Shown here piece by piece: positions 37,232-46,468 of a stretch of DNA of 64,000 nt. This DNA is from Paraburkholderia caffeinitolerans. GTDB taxonomy: Bacteria; Pseudomonadota; Gammaproteobacteria; Burkholderiales; Burkholderiaceae. Position 1 is the stretch's first letter, and each line of letters opens with the position of its first letter. A program made the position numbers and the translations under genes. Under the pieces are notes generated by a model. The model was not told where the DNA came from, did not search any database, and saw only the letters and a list, made by a program, of their open reading frames with translations. The stretch is taken from the NCBI RefSeq assembly GCF_902859945.1, contig NZ_CADIKL010000005.1, positions 62,001 through 126,000 on the forward strand, in the 5' to 3' direction.

Positions 37232-37971
37232 TGGTTCAACAACTTTTTGTGTCGGGACTTACCCCGATCAGCGGGTTGAGCGCGCCCGAGGCAATCGTGC
37301 GCCGACTCACTGAGGCGATCATCGCGGGCGAGTTGAAGGCGGGCGACCAACTGCCACGCGAGGACGAGTTGGCCCGGGTGCTGCGAGTCGCACCGATGAC
37401 GCTACGCAACGCGCTTGCGTCACTTAGAGAGATGGGCCTATTGGTCACGACTCGTGGGCGATACGGCGGCACCTTTGTCGCGAGTGACATCGGGGAGAAA
37501 CTACGGAAAGCCGCCAAGTCCAACATAATGACCAAGCAGGAACTACGTAGCCTGACGGACTGGCGTCGAGCAATTTCCGGGGAAGCATGCTATCTCGCTG
37601 CGGAGCGCGGAAATCAACGAGACTTTTCAAACATACAATCCGCTGCCGAAGAATTCTCCAAATGCTCATCGGACGTCTCTCTCCGGCGACTGGCAGACGC
37701 TCGCTTGCATACACTGATTGCAGAGGCGTCCAAGTCGGCAGATCTGGTGCGCCAAGAGATCCATATTCAGGAGCAACTTAACTCCATTATCCTACCGCTG
37801 ACCACTCCCTCGCTTGTAGGAAACACTCGCTCCATGCATCATGATTCCCTCGTTTCAGCCATCGTCGAGAGGGACGCCGACGGTGCAAGGCGGGAACTTA
37901 TCGCCCACGTCGAATCGACGTTCGACTGGTGTGTCAGCTTGATGATGTCGAGGCAGACCACCAACAATTGA
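37231..37971 (+). CDS. GntR-family (FadR/FCD) transcriptional regulator
   Basis: A 246-residue regulator. The winged HTH covers about residues 20-85 with KAGDQLPREDELARVLRVAP, then LRNALASLREMGLLVTTRGR. The C-terminal all-helical FCD domain follows, with the metal or ligand His candidates in LADARLHTLIAEAS and MHHDSLVSAIVERDADGARR. It is divergent from a decayed hydrolase copy. It may act on the operator-like palindromes here and at 41.6 kb and so control the permease and hydrolase genes; that link is inference. Confidence 0.92.
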   Translation: MVQQLFVSGLTPISGLSAPEAIVRRLTEAIIAGELKAGDQLPREDELARVLRVAPMTLRNALASLREMGLLVTTRGRYGGTFVASDIGEKLRKAAKSNIMTKQELRSLTDWRRAISGEACYLAAERGNQRDFSNIQSAAEEFSKCSSDVSLRRLADARLHTLIAEASKSADLVRQEIHIQEQLNSIILPLTTPSLVGNTRSMHHDSLVSAIVERDADGARRELIAHVESTFDWCVSLMMSRQTTNN

Positions 37972-38403
37972 CGCTACCACGTGACGCAGATGACCCATCT
38001 CGGTGCGCCAGGCAGCAGGCGCGGCAACACCGCCCCTGTCGCCTGCAATGCCCGGGTTCAACCGTTTAATGAGAAGACAGCGTAGCGTGTAGCTTCAGCG
38101 CTTCCGCTTGCAAACCATTGCTTCCGCGCACACGCGTCCAATCGCACCGAGCAGCAATACCTTTGTTTGGCAGGTCCGGCATCCTTCTGCACGACAGGGC
38201 GCTGCCGAACTCAATTCCGTCGGAGATTGCCGGCACGTGCAGTTGACAAAGCGCTGACCGAGATCGTCGGTGGCTACGGAGCCATGTGCACGACCACTTC
38301 TCGAATGCGAAGCCAGCAAAGCTCGCCATTCACGGACGGGACGCTCCCCCAATCACGCACTGAGTCTACCAATTCGACGATGAGATGTTTGTTCAGTAGA
38401 AGT
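37972..38403. other. Intergenic region without a recognised gene
   Basis: About 430 bp between the converging GntR and permease genes. Short frames on both strands resemble nothing I know, and no terminator hairpin with a T tract was found. Confidence 0.4.
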
Positions 38404-39804
38404 CTAACGACTTCGCTTCCATCGATAAGAAGCCCAGACGAATATGAACCAAAGCGGCGAGACGAGAAGCGCAGCGCGCGTGTCAGCTCTAATCGCGAGC
38501 AAGCACAATACAAGAAGAAGAAAAACGAGTGTAACCACAGCGGCAGCTGCACCGCCAGGGCTGCGGAAGCGTGACAGACGGTGAACGTCCGGACATTTTC
38601 GCGTGTAGGAGATGTAAGCGGCGAGAATCATTGACCAGGTGAAGATCACGAGAATCGCTGAGACGGTCGAAACTAGGGTGAAGACGGTCATCACCTCGGG
38701 GATGATGACCAGAAGCAACAATCCCACAAGCATGCACATACCTGAGAAAATCAGGCTAAAAACCGGCACGCCGTTCGAAGATAGTCGGCCGAACGCTACT
38801 GGCGCGTTCTTCCACGCCGCCAGACCAAATAGCATTCGACTACCAGAATAGACGCCGCTATTTGCGGATGAGGCTGCGGAGGTCAAGACGACGAAGTTAA
38901 TGATACTTGCAGCGGCAGGAAAACCTGCGAGTTTGAACAGCTCGACAAATGGACTGCGAGTGGATGGAACGTATTGCCAAGACACAACGCTGATGATGCA
39001 CACCAGCGACAGGACGTAAAATAAAAGGATCCGCGCTGGGATCGTATTGATCGCCTTCGGCAGAGTCTTTTCGGGGTCTTTGGCCTCTGCTGCTGTCGTT
39101 CCGATTAGCTCGGTGCCAGCAAATGAGAAAATGGCAATCTGGAATCCAGCAAAGAACCCGGTAATGCCGTGCGGAAATATTGTGCCGGGGGCCGCCATAT
39201 GCGAAAACGAGGCGACGACACCGTTCGGCGAAGTGAATGACGTTGCGATCATTACAAGTGCAGTAGTGACCAGCGCCACAATCGCCACGATTTTTACGAT
39301 CGCCAACCAGAACTCCACTTCGCCAAATATCCTTACCGCCATCATGTTCAGTGCAAGAAGAAGCGCCATCGTGAAAAGAGCTGGCAACCACGCAGGCACA
39401 CTCGGAAACCAATACTGGACGTAGCCAGCGACCACAACGACGTCGCCGATCACTGCCACACTCCAGCTCAACCAATAGGACCAGCTCAGTACGTAACCGG
39501 CGCGAGGCCCAAGATAGATGCCAACAATATCCGCGAATGACCGAACCCGCGAATCGGACAGCAGGAGCTCGCCCATCGCTCGCATCACAAAAAACAGGAA
39601 AAATCCGATGATTGCATAGACGAGAACAATCGATGTTCCTGCGAGCTCGATTACCTTACCGGAGCCCATAAACAGCCCTGTACCAATCGCACCTCCAATT
39701 GAAATAAGCTGCACATGTCGATTATCGAGTTTGCGCTCAAGGCTTTGGCGATCAACCTCATACAAATCAGTTGTACTATCATTGCGTGTAACACTAGTGT
39801 CCAT
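38404..39804 (-). CDS. APC-superfamily amino acid permease (CycA/AnsP/GabP-like)
   Basis: A 466-residue amino acid:H+ symporter with 12 predicted helices. NRHVQLISIGGAIGTGLFMG is the family signature in helix 1, and AIFSFAGTELIGTTAAEAKD the conserved helix 6 segment. The start at ATG 39804 (MDTSVTRN) gives the usual length; the frame extends upstream to 39978 without family resemblance. It resembles the D-serine/alanine/glycine and GABA permease subgroup. It lies between the GntR regulator and the gamma-glutamyl-GABA hydrolase-like gene and may import the substrate of that pathway. Confidence 0.92.
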   Translation of the reverse strand: MDTSVTRNDSTTDLYEVDRQSLERKLDNRHVQLISIGGAIGTGLFMGSGKVIELAGTSIVLVYAIIGFFLFFVMRAMGELLLSDSRVRSFADIVGIYLGPRAGYVLSWSYWLSWSVAVIGDVVVVAGYVQYWFPSVPAWLPALFTMALLLALNMMAVRIFGEVEFWLAIVKIVAIVALVTTALVMIATSFTSPNGVVASFSHMAAPGTIFPHGITGFFAGFQIAIFSFAGTELIGTTAAEAKDPEKTLPKAINTIPARILLFYVLSLVCIISVVSWQYVPSTRSPFVELFKLAGFPAAASIINFVVLTSAASSANSGVYSGSRMLFGLAAWKNAPVAFGRLSSNGVPVFSLIFSGMCMLVGLLLLVIIPEVMTVFTLVSTVSAILVIFTWSMILAAYISYTRKCPDVHRLSRFRSPGGAAAAVVTLVFLLLVLCLLAIRADTRAALLVSPLWFIFVWASYRWKRSR

Positions 39805-40790
39805 CACATGTCTCTGTATTTCGTAAAACGTTAAATGTATTGGCAGATCATTTCTATACTGAATTGTCGATACTGCTATGTGAGGTTCGAGAGAAATGAG
39901 GTCGAAGGTCTGCCTGTCCGTATCGTGCTCTGGCCACCGTCTCGCTTGTTTGTCCAAGCAAAAACAACGACGACACACATCCGTCCTGCCGGAGTACCAC
40001 GACTAATCCGGACGTTTTGGTTCTCGATGGCACCAGGTCGGCCACACCCTTGCCCGCCAGAGATTTTTGGCCGCGTACCTCCCTGACGGCGCATCCTCTC
40101 CGTACCACCGTACGGCGTCCTCAAGCTGACGCCCACGCAGGAAACAATCTGCTGTTCACTGTGAATTGCCCAGGGCCATCAACACGCGTGGCGCCGTTCG
40201 AGGATAAGATAGTCCGTACGTTTCTCCAGTGGTATCGCGTTATGCGTCGATCTTATCGACTGGTCGCCGGTAGTCTTCCATGGCGTCGCAACCAGTCGAG
40301 TTGGATCAGGCAGACACGACCCGTGCTCCCTCGATCTTTCTCGACCCCTTCCGTCGCTCAGATAGGTTAAGCACGGGTTCTCTCGCTCGAACTGAGCGTC
40401 AATATATTGACATCCAATCGGAGGACCAGTCAGGCTGTCCAAAATCCGACATCGATGCAAATAATCTCCAGAATGAGTACAGTGAGTATCGACGACTGCT
40501 ACTTGCGATCGCTATTGCCACGTGTATGTGCGATCTAAATAAGGCTCAAAACGGTCGCCTTTGCGATGCGCGGCGGAAAGTAGGTCGCATGTTTTTTGTG
40601 GCCCTACGATTCCCGCAACCTACTTGCATGGATCTCACGGTGAACCACCGGCGACAAAAATATGTAACTCTAGTTACCCTATTGATTGAACGTCGAGTTC
40701 AGCATGAATATTCATGCACGCGGAACTCACGTCTACTCAGAAAATAGCGACGCGGATGGCTTTCGCGTCGATACCGTCAATGAACCTGTA
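39805..40790. other. Long intergenic region without a recognised gene
   Basis: Almost 1 kb between the permease start and the hydrolase end. Several short frames exist but none looks like a protein, and codon use is unlike the neighbours. Probably decayed DNA left by rearrangement of the duplicated hydrolase/GntR/permease segment. Confidence 0.4.
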
Positions 40791-41567
40791 TCAACATGAC
40801 ACTCGACGTTCTGCGTAGGTAGCGCATTGCAGCGCGAATGACTCGAGGATTCGTCCAATTTGCGCCTGGTCGGCCATCGGATCCTCAGGGTGCCATTGCA
40901 CGCCAACTCCCCAGGCTTCTCCCTTTAGCTCTATCGCCTCGATAATTCCGTCGGGAGCAACCGCGGCGACTCTCAACTCATTGCCTAACGTGCCTATCGC
41001 TTGATGATGCGCAGATCGAATCTCAATGTCCTGTTCCCCGAAAATTGACGAAAGTCTCGTCTCGGGCAGGATGCGAACGCTATGCCCGGTCAGCGCAGAA
41101 TTGTCTTCGGCGACATTGTGTACAGTACTGGGGCCAATGTCCTGAAGCAACGTGCCTCCTTGAGCAACGTTCAACAACTGCATACCACGGCAGATCCCGA
41201 AGATCGGCATCTGCACTTCGACGGCGCGGCGCAAAAGGGAAATCTCGAATTCATCCGCATTTGGATTGATTCCGTACGAGCAGACACTTTCCATGCTCTG
41301 ACCATACTGTGCCGGATCGACATCGGCTCCGCCAAGAACTATCAGCCCGTCGTATAAGTCGGCCAGAACTTGGGGCTCGCAGTTGGGCGCAACCGCGTTG
41401 ACCGCGTGCCCCGTCACACCGACGATCAAAAGCTGGTCATGCACGCTGTCCGCAAGAGTCTGTAGCGTGGAATTGAGCTGTGGTGTCGCAAGCGGTGAAC
41501 CAAAGGAGCCGGAAACCAGTACCCGCAATTGTCGCGGAGAGGGCGTATCAGATCGCTGTTCCATCAT
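40791..41567 (-). CDS. Gamma-glutamyl-gamma-aminobutyrate hydrolase-family protein (class I GATase-like)
   Basis: A 258-residue peptidase C26 protein of the PuuD type, which releases glutamate from gamma-glutamylated amines such as gamma-Glu-GABA in putrescine breakdown. The nucleophile Cys is in FGICRGMQLLN, and the His-Glu pair in GVQWHPED. The N-terminus QLRVLVSGSFGSPLATPQLN is also found in the decayed copy at 36886. Starts at ATG 41567 or 41564. It is divergent from a GntR remnant, with a perfect 16-bp palindrome between them. No gamma-glutamyl ligase gene is in view, so the substrate is uncertain. Confidence 0.88.
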   Translation of the reverse strand: MMEQRSDTPSPRQLRVLVSGSFGSPLATPQLNSTLQTLADSVHDQLLIVGVTGHAVNAVAPNCEPQVLADLYDGLIVLGGADVDPAQYGQSMESVCSYGINPNADEFEISLLRRAVEVQMPIFGICRGMQLLNVAQGGTLLQDIGPSTVHNVAEDNSALTGHSVRILPETRLSSIFGEQDIEIRSAHHQAIGTLGNELRVAAVAPDGIIEAIELKGEAWGVGVQWHPEDPMADQAQIGRILESFALQCATYAERRVSC

Positions 41568-41598
41568 CTCGTGGGCAAGTATTTGATGGATAAAACTC

Positions 41599-41614
41599 TA
41601 ACATATAGATGTTA
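41599..41614. promoter_or_regulatory. Perfect 16-bp palindrome, candidate GntR operator
   Basis: TAACATATAGATGTTA has two perfect 6-bp arms around ATAG. It is 32 bp upstream of the hydrolase start codon and has a degenerate counterpart at the same position before the intact GntR gene at 37231. Confidence 0.55.
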
Positions 41615-41629
41615 TCTTTAAAAACGCTT

Positions 41630-41700
41630 TTATACCAGGGCTTACCCCGATCGCGGTGGAACAGGTGGGGCTACGCAAGAGACTCATTCGCTAAGCAAAG
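41630..41700 (+). pseudogene. 5' remnant of a GntR regulator gene, copy B
   Basis: The segment around GGGCTTACCCCGATCGCGG corresponds to GGGACTTACCCCGATCAGCG at the start of the intact GntR gene (37255 onward), and the following bases match in patches (GACTCATTCGCTAAG against GACTCACTGAGGCG). No open frame remains. It is the counterpart of the intact regulator in the duplicated divergent pair. Confidence 0.55.
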
Positions 41701-41830
41701 ATCCGCCCCTCAAATAACGCACAACCAGTGATGTTCCCGCTCAAGTACATGTGTCTTGCTGATTTCTGATACTACCCACCGTTTCGGCTGCATAGATCGG
41801 GAGTTCTCCAACTACTCCGCCGAGTTCACC

Positions 41831-41890
41831 ATGCTACCGTCAACACACCCGCGTCAGCCCACGCTCAATGCGTGGCACCTTTGGGGTTGT
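41831..41890 (+). pseudogene. N-terminal remnant of an ethanolamine-type permease gene
   Basis: Reads MLPSTHPRQPTLNAWHLWG, matching the start of the intact permease at 51789 (MQPSNQSLQPTLNAWHLWG), with near identity at DNA level through CTCAATGCGTGGCACCTTTG. The similarity then stops abruptly and the permease is missing. Confidence 0.75.
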
Positions 41891-41925
41891 GTCTGCCCCC
41901 GGAATGGTGCGCTCTCGAAAATGGT

Positions 41926-42423
41926 TTATGGTGCGGCTCCCACAGCACGGAAGCCGCGATTTTCCAGTCGTCGTCTTTGGGACCGTTGTACGAGCGCTGG
42001 AATAGACAATCGCCTTTCAGGAGATGCATGGAAATTACACTCGGCGCGTTGATGTGCCGCGACCAATTCATCGAGCGGGGCCGTGTGAAGCTGATGATCG
42101 TAAAGTGCAAGCAGTCGTGCGGTCGGTTGAACTGCATTCGATTTCAAACTGTAATGAGACCCGAGGCTGCGGGACATTGCGAGTTCACCTAGGTTGAGAT
42201 CCGCTTCGGTGTATATCGACAGATCTCCGTTACCGAAGCCGGCGTCAAACAAATAAAATGATGCAAACATTGTTCGAACGATGACTCCCAAATGGAATGC
42301 GGTGCCGTGCTCAGTACGTAGAGCACTGAAACAGAGATGATTTCGAAGCGACAGATCGATAATCGCCGCAGCGGAAAGCCTGACGGCCACCCTTTGCGTG
42401 GTGTTCCGGACGCGTAGTGCCAT
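41926..42423 (-). CDS. Hypothetical protein, possibly truncated
   Basis: A 165-residue frame of unknown function. The pattern, with a first strand RVRNTTQRVAVRL, a helix around HLGVIVRTMFASFYLFDAGF and a helix ARLLALYDHQLHTAPLDEL, resembles small conserved hypothetical proteins I associate with Burkholderiaceae. No catalytic motif, signal or membrane segment is seen. Its last 20 or so residues run into DNA next to the permease remnant, so the natural C-terminus may be lost. Confidence 0.5.
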   Translation of the reverse strand: MALRVRNTTQRVAVRLSAAAIIDLSLRNHLCFSALRTEHGTAFHLGVIVRTMFASFYLFDAGFGNGDLSIYTEADLNLGELAMSRSLGSHYSLKSNAVQPTARLLALYDHQLHTAPLDELVAAHQRAECNFHASPERRLSIPALVQRSQRRRLENRGFRAVGAAP

Positions 42424-42920
42424 GTCGAGTAGGAGGTAAAGATTCGTGCAGATGCGAGACCACTGTCACAAACGGCAGCGAAAGGCGGAATCCACGCTTC
42501 GCACCGGTTTTGCCCTACAGGAATCGTAGGGCCGGCGTCGCATGAGTGACAGTGTCTAGCGGCATGGAAATCCCAGCAGCTCGCCCTTCCCAGTCCAAAA
42601 AAACGCTCACAAGAAGGCGCCCAAACGGCGCGACGCACTGCGCTACAGCATTCGGCGGATACCTCGCTATCGCTGGTGTGTGCCTTCTTCAGCTCATCTA
42701 GAGAAAGCCATCTGATTAATTTCCGGAGAACCTCTAACGTTTTTCGTTTGCATGAAAAACACATCCGGATGAATTACGTAAGATCAACCGCACGCAATTG
42801 GTAATCTTGTTTTCACGAACTTTTTTAGATATTTCTTAAACCGTTCCGCCTGATAGCAAAAAGCTCTAATTAAACTAAATTCCAGCTTGACATTCTTTTG
42901 ATGGAAATAATGGAATCAAC
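42424..42920. other. Intergenic region, AT-rich on the right
   Basis: A minus-strand frame reaches across part of this stretch (to 42764) but its composition and mixed content do not look like a protein. The right 150 bp are AT-rich. No terminator was found for the AAA+ gene. Confidence 0.4.
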
Positions 42921-43796
42921 TCAAAAATCACCAGAAAAATGATCCGTGTCAATCACAACTCCATCCGGCTCAAGGAGCGCACACGCTGTTTTCAGTAAAT
43001 TTACAAGCTGTCGGAGATTTCCTGGCCACGGATGCTGGCGAATTGCTCTGACAGCTAAAGGAGTAAGCGTGATTTCTGATCGGCCTCCACAATGAATTTT
43101 CAAAATCTTGTCAACCAATAACATTATGTCCTTCCTATCACGTAGAGGTTGGAGAAACACTTCTACCCGACCGAAGAAGCGATATAGGTCTTCAGAAAAC
43201 TCCCCCCTGGATACAGCCGCACTTAGATTAATACTCGTTGCACAGATAACTTTTGTTTTCATTACCCCGCACTCGGGAGCCGACGAAGCCATCTTTTCCA
43301 CCACAGGAAGCAAGCGTTGCTGGATTTCCTCAGACATCTGGTCAACGTGATCCAAAAACAGGATTCCAGCACCGGTGCGATCCATTTTAAGAATGATATT
43401 TTCCGGGCTCAGAGGTGGCTGATTTGGTTCGTATCCAAGCAGCATTTTATGCAAAGAATTTTCTTGCATTGCTGAGCAGTCAACCACGCAAAGCGGCCTG
43501 TTGGACCAGGGTGAGATTGCGTGCAGAGCACCCACAAACGCCGTCTTTCCAGTACCAGTTTCACCGCCGACTAGCAAAGAACCAGCGCGCGCAAATGCTG
43601 TGAATACTGGCTCCATACAAGGGACTGTGTCGCAGTGATTGCTTGAGCAAAGGCAGCGATTTGGGTAGGCGATTTCAAAGTAGGCGCGCTTAGGCCGCGA
43701 CCGCCGCCGAGTCCCGTCCCCTTCTTTTACAGTGAGAAAGTTAACTCTATCCATACTTGGCAAAGTTCGATAAATAGCGTCACGATCTGACCTCAA
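42921..43796 (-). CDS. Sigma-54 activator-like AAA+ protein lacking GAFTGA and HTH
   Basis: A 291-residue protein built on the central domain of sigma-54 activators. Walker A is G78-ETGTGKT, Walker B is GILFLDHVD (normally LFLDEIG), the sensor/R-finger region SEDLYRFFGRVEVFLQPLRD is present, and HPWPGNLRQL is conserved. The GAFTGA loop that contacts sigma-54 is absent: GYE is followed directly by PNQPPLSPEN. There is no C-terminal Fis-type HTH and only a short N-terminal region instead of a GAF or receiver domain. It is less GC-rich than its neighbours. It lies just downstream of the aldehyde dehydrogenase, where an AcoR-type regulator is often found nearby. It may be a decayed regulator or one with another mode of action. 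Confidence 0.8.
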   Translation of the reverse strand: MRSDRDAIYRTLPSMDRVNFLTVKEGDGTRRRSRPKRAYFEIAYPNRCLCSSNHCDTVPCMEPVFTAFARAGSLLVGGETGTGKTAFVGALHAISPWSNRPLCVVDCSAMQENSLHKMLLGYEPNQPPLSPENIILKMDRTGAGILFLDHVDQMSEEIQQRLLPVVEKMASSAPECGVMKTKVICATSINLSAAVSRGEFSEDLYRFFGRVEVFLQPLRDRKDIMLLVDKILKIHCGGRSEITLTPLAVRAIRQHPWPGNLRQLVNLLKTACALLEPDGVVIDTDHFSGDF

Positions 43797-43854
43797 TTCT
43801 TTGGCTTCGCCGTCGCCCTCCGACCCTTCTCAGATCCGAGGGCAACCCTACTTT

Positions 43855-45375
43855 TTAAAAGAACCCTAGAGGTTCTTGACTGTAGTTGACAAGCAGATTT
43901 TTCGTTTGCTGGTAGTGATCGAGCATCATCTTGTGATTCTCGCGGCCAATGCCCGACTGCTTGTAGCCGCCGAACGCTGCGTGTGCCGGATAGGCGTGAT
44001 AGCAGTTGGTCCATACGCGGCCCGCCTGAATCTGACGGCCGAAGCGATAGGCGCGCGTGCCGTCGCGCGTCCACACGCCGGCGCCGAGGCCGTAGAGTGT
44101 GTCGTTGGCGATCTCGAGCGCTTCCTCTTCGGTCTTGAACGTCGTGACCGACACCACCGGCCCGAAGATCTCTTCCTGGAAGATGCGCATCTTGTTGTGG
44201 CCGCGGAACACAGTCGGCTTCACGTAATAGCCTTTGCTCAACTCACCGCCAAGCGTATTGCGTTCGCCGCCAATCAGACATTGGGCGCCTTCCTGTTTGC
44301 CGAGGTCGACATACGAGAGAATCTTTTCCAGTTGCTCCTGCGATGCCTGAGCACCAATCATCGTCTTGGTGTCGAGCGGATGCCCTTGCGTAATTGCCGC
44401 GACGCGCTTCAACGCACGTTCCATGAAGCGGTCGTAGATCTTTTCATCGATTAGGACGCGCGACGGACACGTGCACACTTCACCCTGATTCAGCGCGAAC
44501 ATCGCGAAGCCTTCGAGTGCTTTGTCGAAGTAGCTGTCGTCAGCATTCATCACGTCGGCGAAGAAAATATTCGGGCTCTTGCCGCCGAGTTCGAGCGTCA
44601 CCGGAATGATGTTCTGGCTCGCGTACTGCATGATCAGGCGGCCGGTCGTGGTCTCGCCGGTAAACGCGATCTTGGCGATGCGCTTGCTGGAGGCGAGCGG
44701 CTTGCCGGCTTCAAGGCCGAAGCCGTTGACCACGTTCAGCACGCCCGCGGGCAGCAGGTCGTGAATCAGTTCGACCAGCACGAGAATCGACGCCGGCGTT
44801 TGTTCGGCTGGTTTGAGCACCACGCAGTTGCCGGCGGCGAGCGCGGGGGCGAGCTTCCACACGGCCATCAGGATCGGGAAATTCCACGGAATGATCTGGC
44901 CGACCACGCCGAGCGGTTCATGAAAGTGATAGGCAACCGTGTCGTCGTCGATCTCGGAGATCGAGCCTTCCTGCGCACGCACGGCGCCCGCGAAGTAGCG
45001 GAAGTGGTCGATGGCGAGAGGAATGTCCGCGGCCATGGTTTCGCGCAGCGGCTTGCCGTTGTCGATCGTCTCGGCTACGGCAAGACGTTGCAGGTTAGCT
45101 TCCATCCGGTCGGCAATGCGGTTCAGGATGTTCGCGCGCTCGGTGGTCGAGGTCTTGCCCCACGCAGCTTTCGCGCGATGCGCGGCGTCGAGTGCGAGTT
45201 CGATATCGGCTTCGCGCGAGCGCGGAATCGACGTGAACGGTTCGCCCGTAATTGGAGAGATGTCGTCAAAGTACTCACCGCCAACCGGCGTTACCCATTC
45301 ACCGTCAATATAGTTCGCGTACTGCTTCTTGTACGGGAATTCGGTGGTCAGATATTGCATTTCCGCGTGATTCAT
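43855..45375 (-). CDS. Aldehyde dehydrogenase (ExaC/AcoD-like, acetaldehyde or amine-derived aldehydes)
   Basis: A 506-residue NAD+-dependent aldehyde dehydrogenase, the same length as ExaC-type acetaldehyde dehydrogenases. The nucleophile Cys is in [11 protein letters not shown], the Glu in LELGGKSPN, and the N-terminus [18 protein letters not shown] is typical of this subgroup. It likely oxidises the aldehyde made by the copper amine oxidase at 48300 or by ethanolamine breakdown. AAGG lies upstream of ATG 45375. Its GC-rich, well-kept sequence contrasts with the decayed DNA on both sides. Confidence 0.93.
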   Translation of the reverse strand: MNHAEMQYLTTEFPYKKQYANYIDGEWVTPVGGEYFDDISPITGEPFTSIPRSREADIELALDAAHRAKAAWGKTSTTERANILNRIADRMEANLQRLAVAETIDNGKPLRETMAADIPLAIDHFRYFAGAVRAQEGSISEIDDDTVAYHFHEPLGVVGQIIPWNFPILMAVWKLAPALAAGNCVVLKPAEQTPASILVLVELIHDLLPAGVLNVVNGFGLEAGKPLASSKRIAKIAFTGETTTGRLIMQYASQNIIPVTLELGGKSPNIFFADVMNADDSYFDKALEGFAMFALNQGEVCTCPSRVLIDEKIYDRFMERALKRVAAITQGHPLDTKTMIGAQASQEQLEKILSYVDLGKQEGAQCLIGGERNTLGGELSKGYYVKPTVFRGHNKMRIFQEEIFGPVVSVTTFKTEEEALEIANDTLYGLGAGVWTRDGTRAYRFGRQIQAGRVWTNCYHAYPAHAAFGGYKQSGIGRENHKMMLDHYQQTKNLLVNYSQEPLGFF

Positions 45376-45791
45376 CTATCGCTCCCAAGGTAAACTTGCC
45401 TATTGCGTTGATTTTCCGACCTGGGATCAGCTTTAATCCTGGGGAAAGGCGACATGCATCCGACAACGCATCGAATGAACAGGTTACCGACCTTGCTCCG
45501 CTGTGGGTATCAAAAATCGGCAATGTATTCGCCCCAGTTTCGGCGCGGCTGCATCGGCGTTCCCCCGATTTGTGTCGGTTTGTGGGCAGTCTCTTCTATG
45601 CGAGGAAACAGCTCCGTCCTGTCGTTCTGTTCGCAGCAGCGGACACATAAATTGAGGTCCAGTGCAATCCAGCATCATGTTCGTCGAAATCAGCAAAGTG
45701 GGGGTTTAAGCACGTAGTCCATTGTCTGTCTAAGAGCACACGTGGGAGAGACGAGCCACGAAGGCGGATATAGTACGGATTCCTCATGATA
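45376..45791. other. Intergenic region upstream of the aldehyde dehydrogenase
   Basis: About 416 bp. It should hold the aldehyde dehydrogenase promoter; no -24/-12 site was evident. Short minus-strand frames are unrecognised. Confidence 0.4.
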
Positions 45792-46188
45792 CTACCGGAC
45801 TACAGCTGCTGGCTTTGCGCTGTCCCCATCAGCCGATTCAATCGAGCACGCCCGATCGCCGCGGCGAACGAGTCTACGCACCCAAGGCGCAACTGCACCA
45901 CGATGGCCCCCGGAAGCGGCGCGCACGTTGAAGGCAGCAGTGTATGCATGTTCGAGTAGTGCGGCGGCCTGATCGAGCAGCACGCGGCCAGCAGCGTTGG
46001 GGCGCAGTGGCCTCATCTCACAATCGAATAGAGCTCCGCCATGTTCCACTTCGAGGGATTTGCTGGACTGGCTGATCGCGCCTTCCGCCCCCAAGCGCAC
46101 GCGCGGCTTCGATCATCGACGCTGCTTCGCAAACGATGACAAACGCATGCAAGGCCCGCAGATCGGCGAATGGCGTGATCCCCCGCAT
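45792..46188 (-). pseudogene. LysR-family regulator remnant (HTH part, frameshifted)
   Basis: From ATG 46188 the frame reads MRGITPFADLRALHAFVIVC and EAASMIEAARALG, a LysR winged-HTH N-terminus. A frameshift in the following G run moves it to the frame of AEGAISQSSKSLEVEHGGAL and FDCEMRPLRPNAAGRVLLDQ. The effector domain is missing and the sequence fades before 45792. Confidence 0.8.
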
Positions 46189-46468
46189 GGCACCAAGGCA
46201 ATTGTGTTATACCGCGCTCACCTAATTCGAACGGATGTTTGGGCGGAAGGAGGTCCGCGCGGCACCAGATCGAATGACGCATGAAGCGAAAAAGTTGCGA
46301 TTAATATTCGTCGTCATACGGCTTACTTTGAATGACCACGATATGGCCCCAGTGCCTCTTTCGTGCGTATCGTCACGCGCGTTTTTTTGGCGAGGTACAC
46401 TGATGTCCAAAGCGGTGTAGAAACAGAAATTGCATCCGCAAACCGCATTCGAATGAGGATGCCGGGCC

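Noticed and set aside
40280..40747. 155-codon frame on the plus strand in the long intergenic region
   Set aside because: No ribosome site, no recognisable pattern, codon use unlike real genes nearby.
42189..42764. 191-codon frame on the minus strand
   Set aside because: Overlaps the hypothetical gene at 41926 in another frame, with no coherent motif and odd composition.
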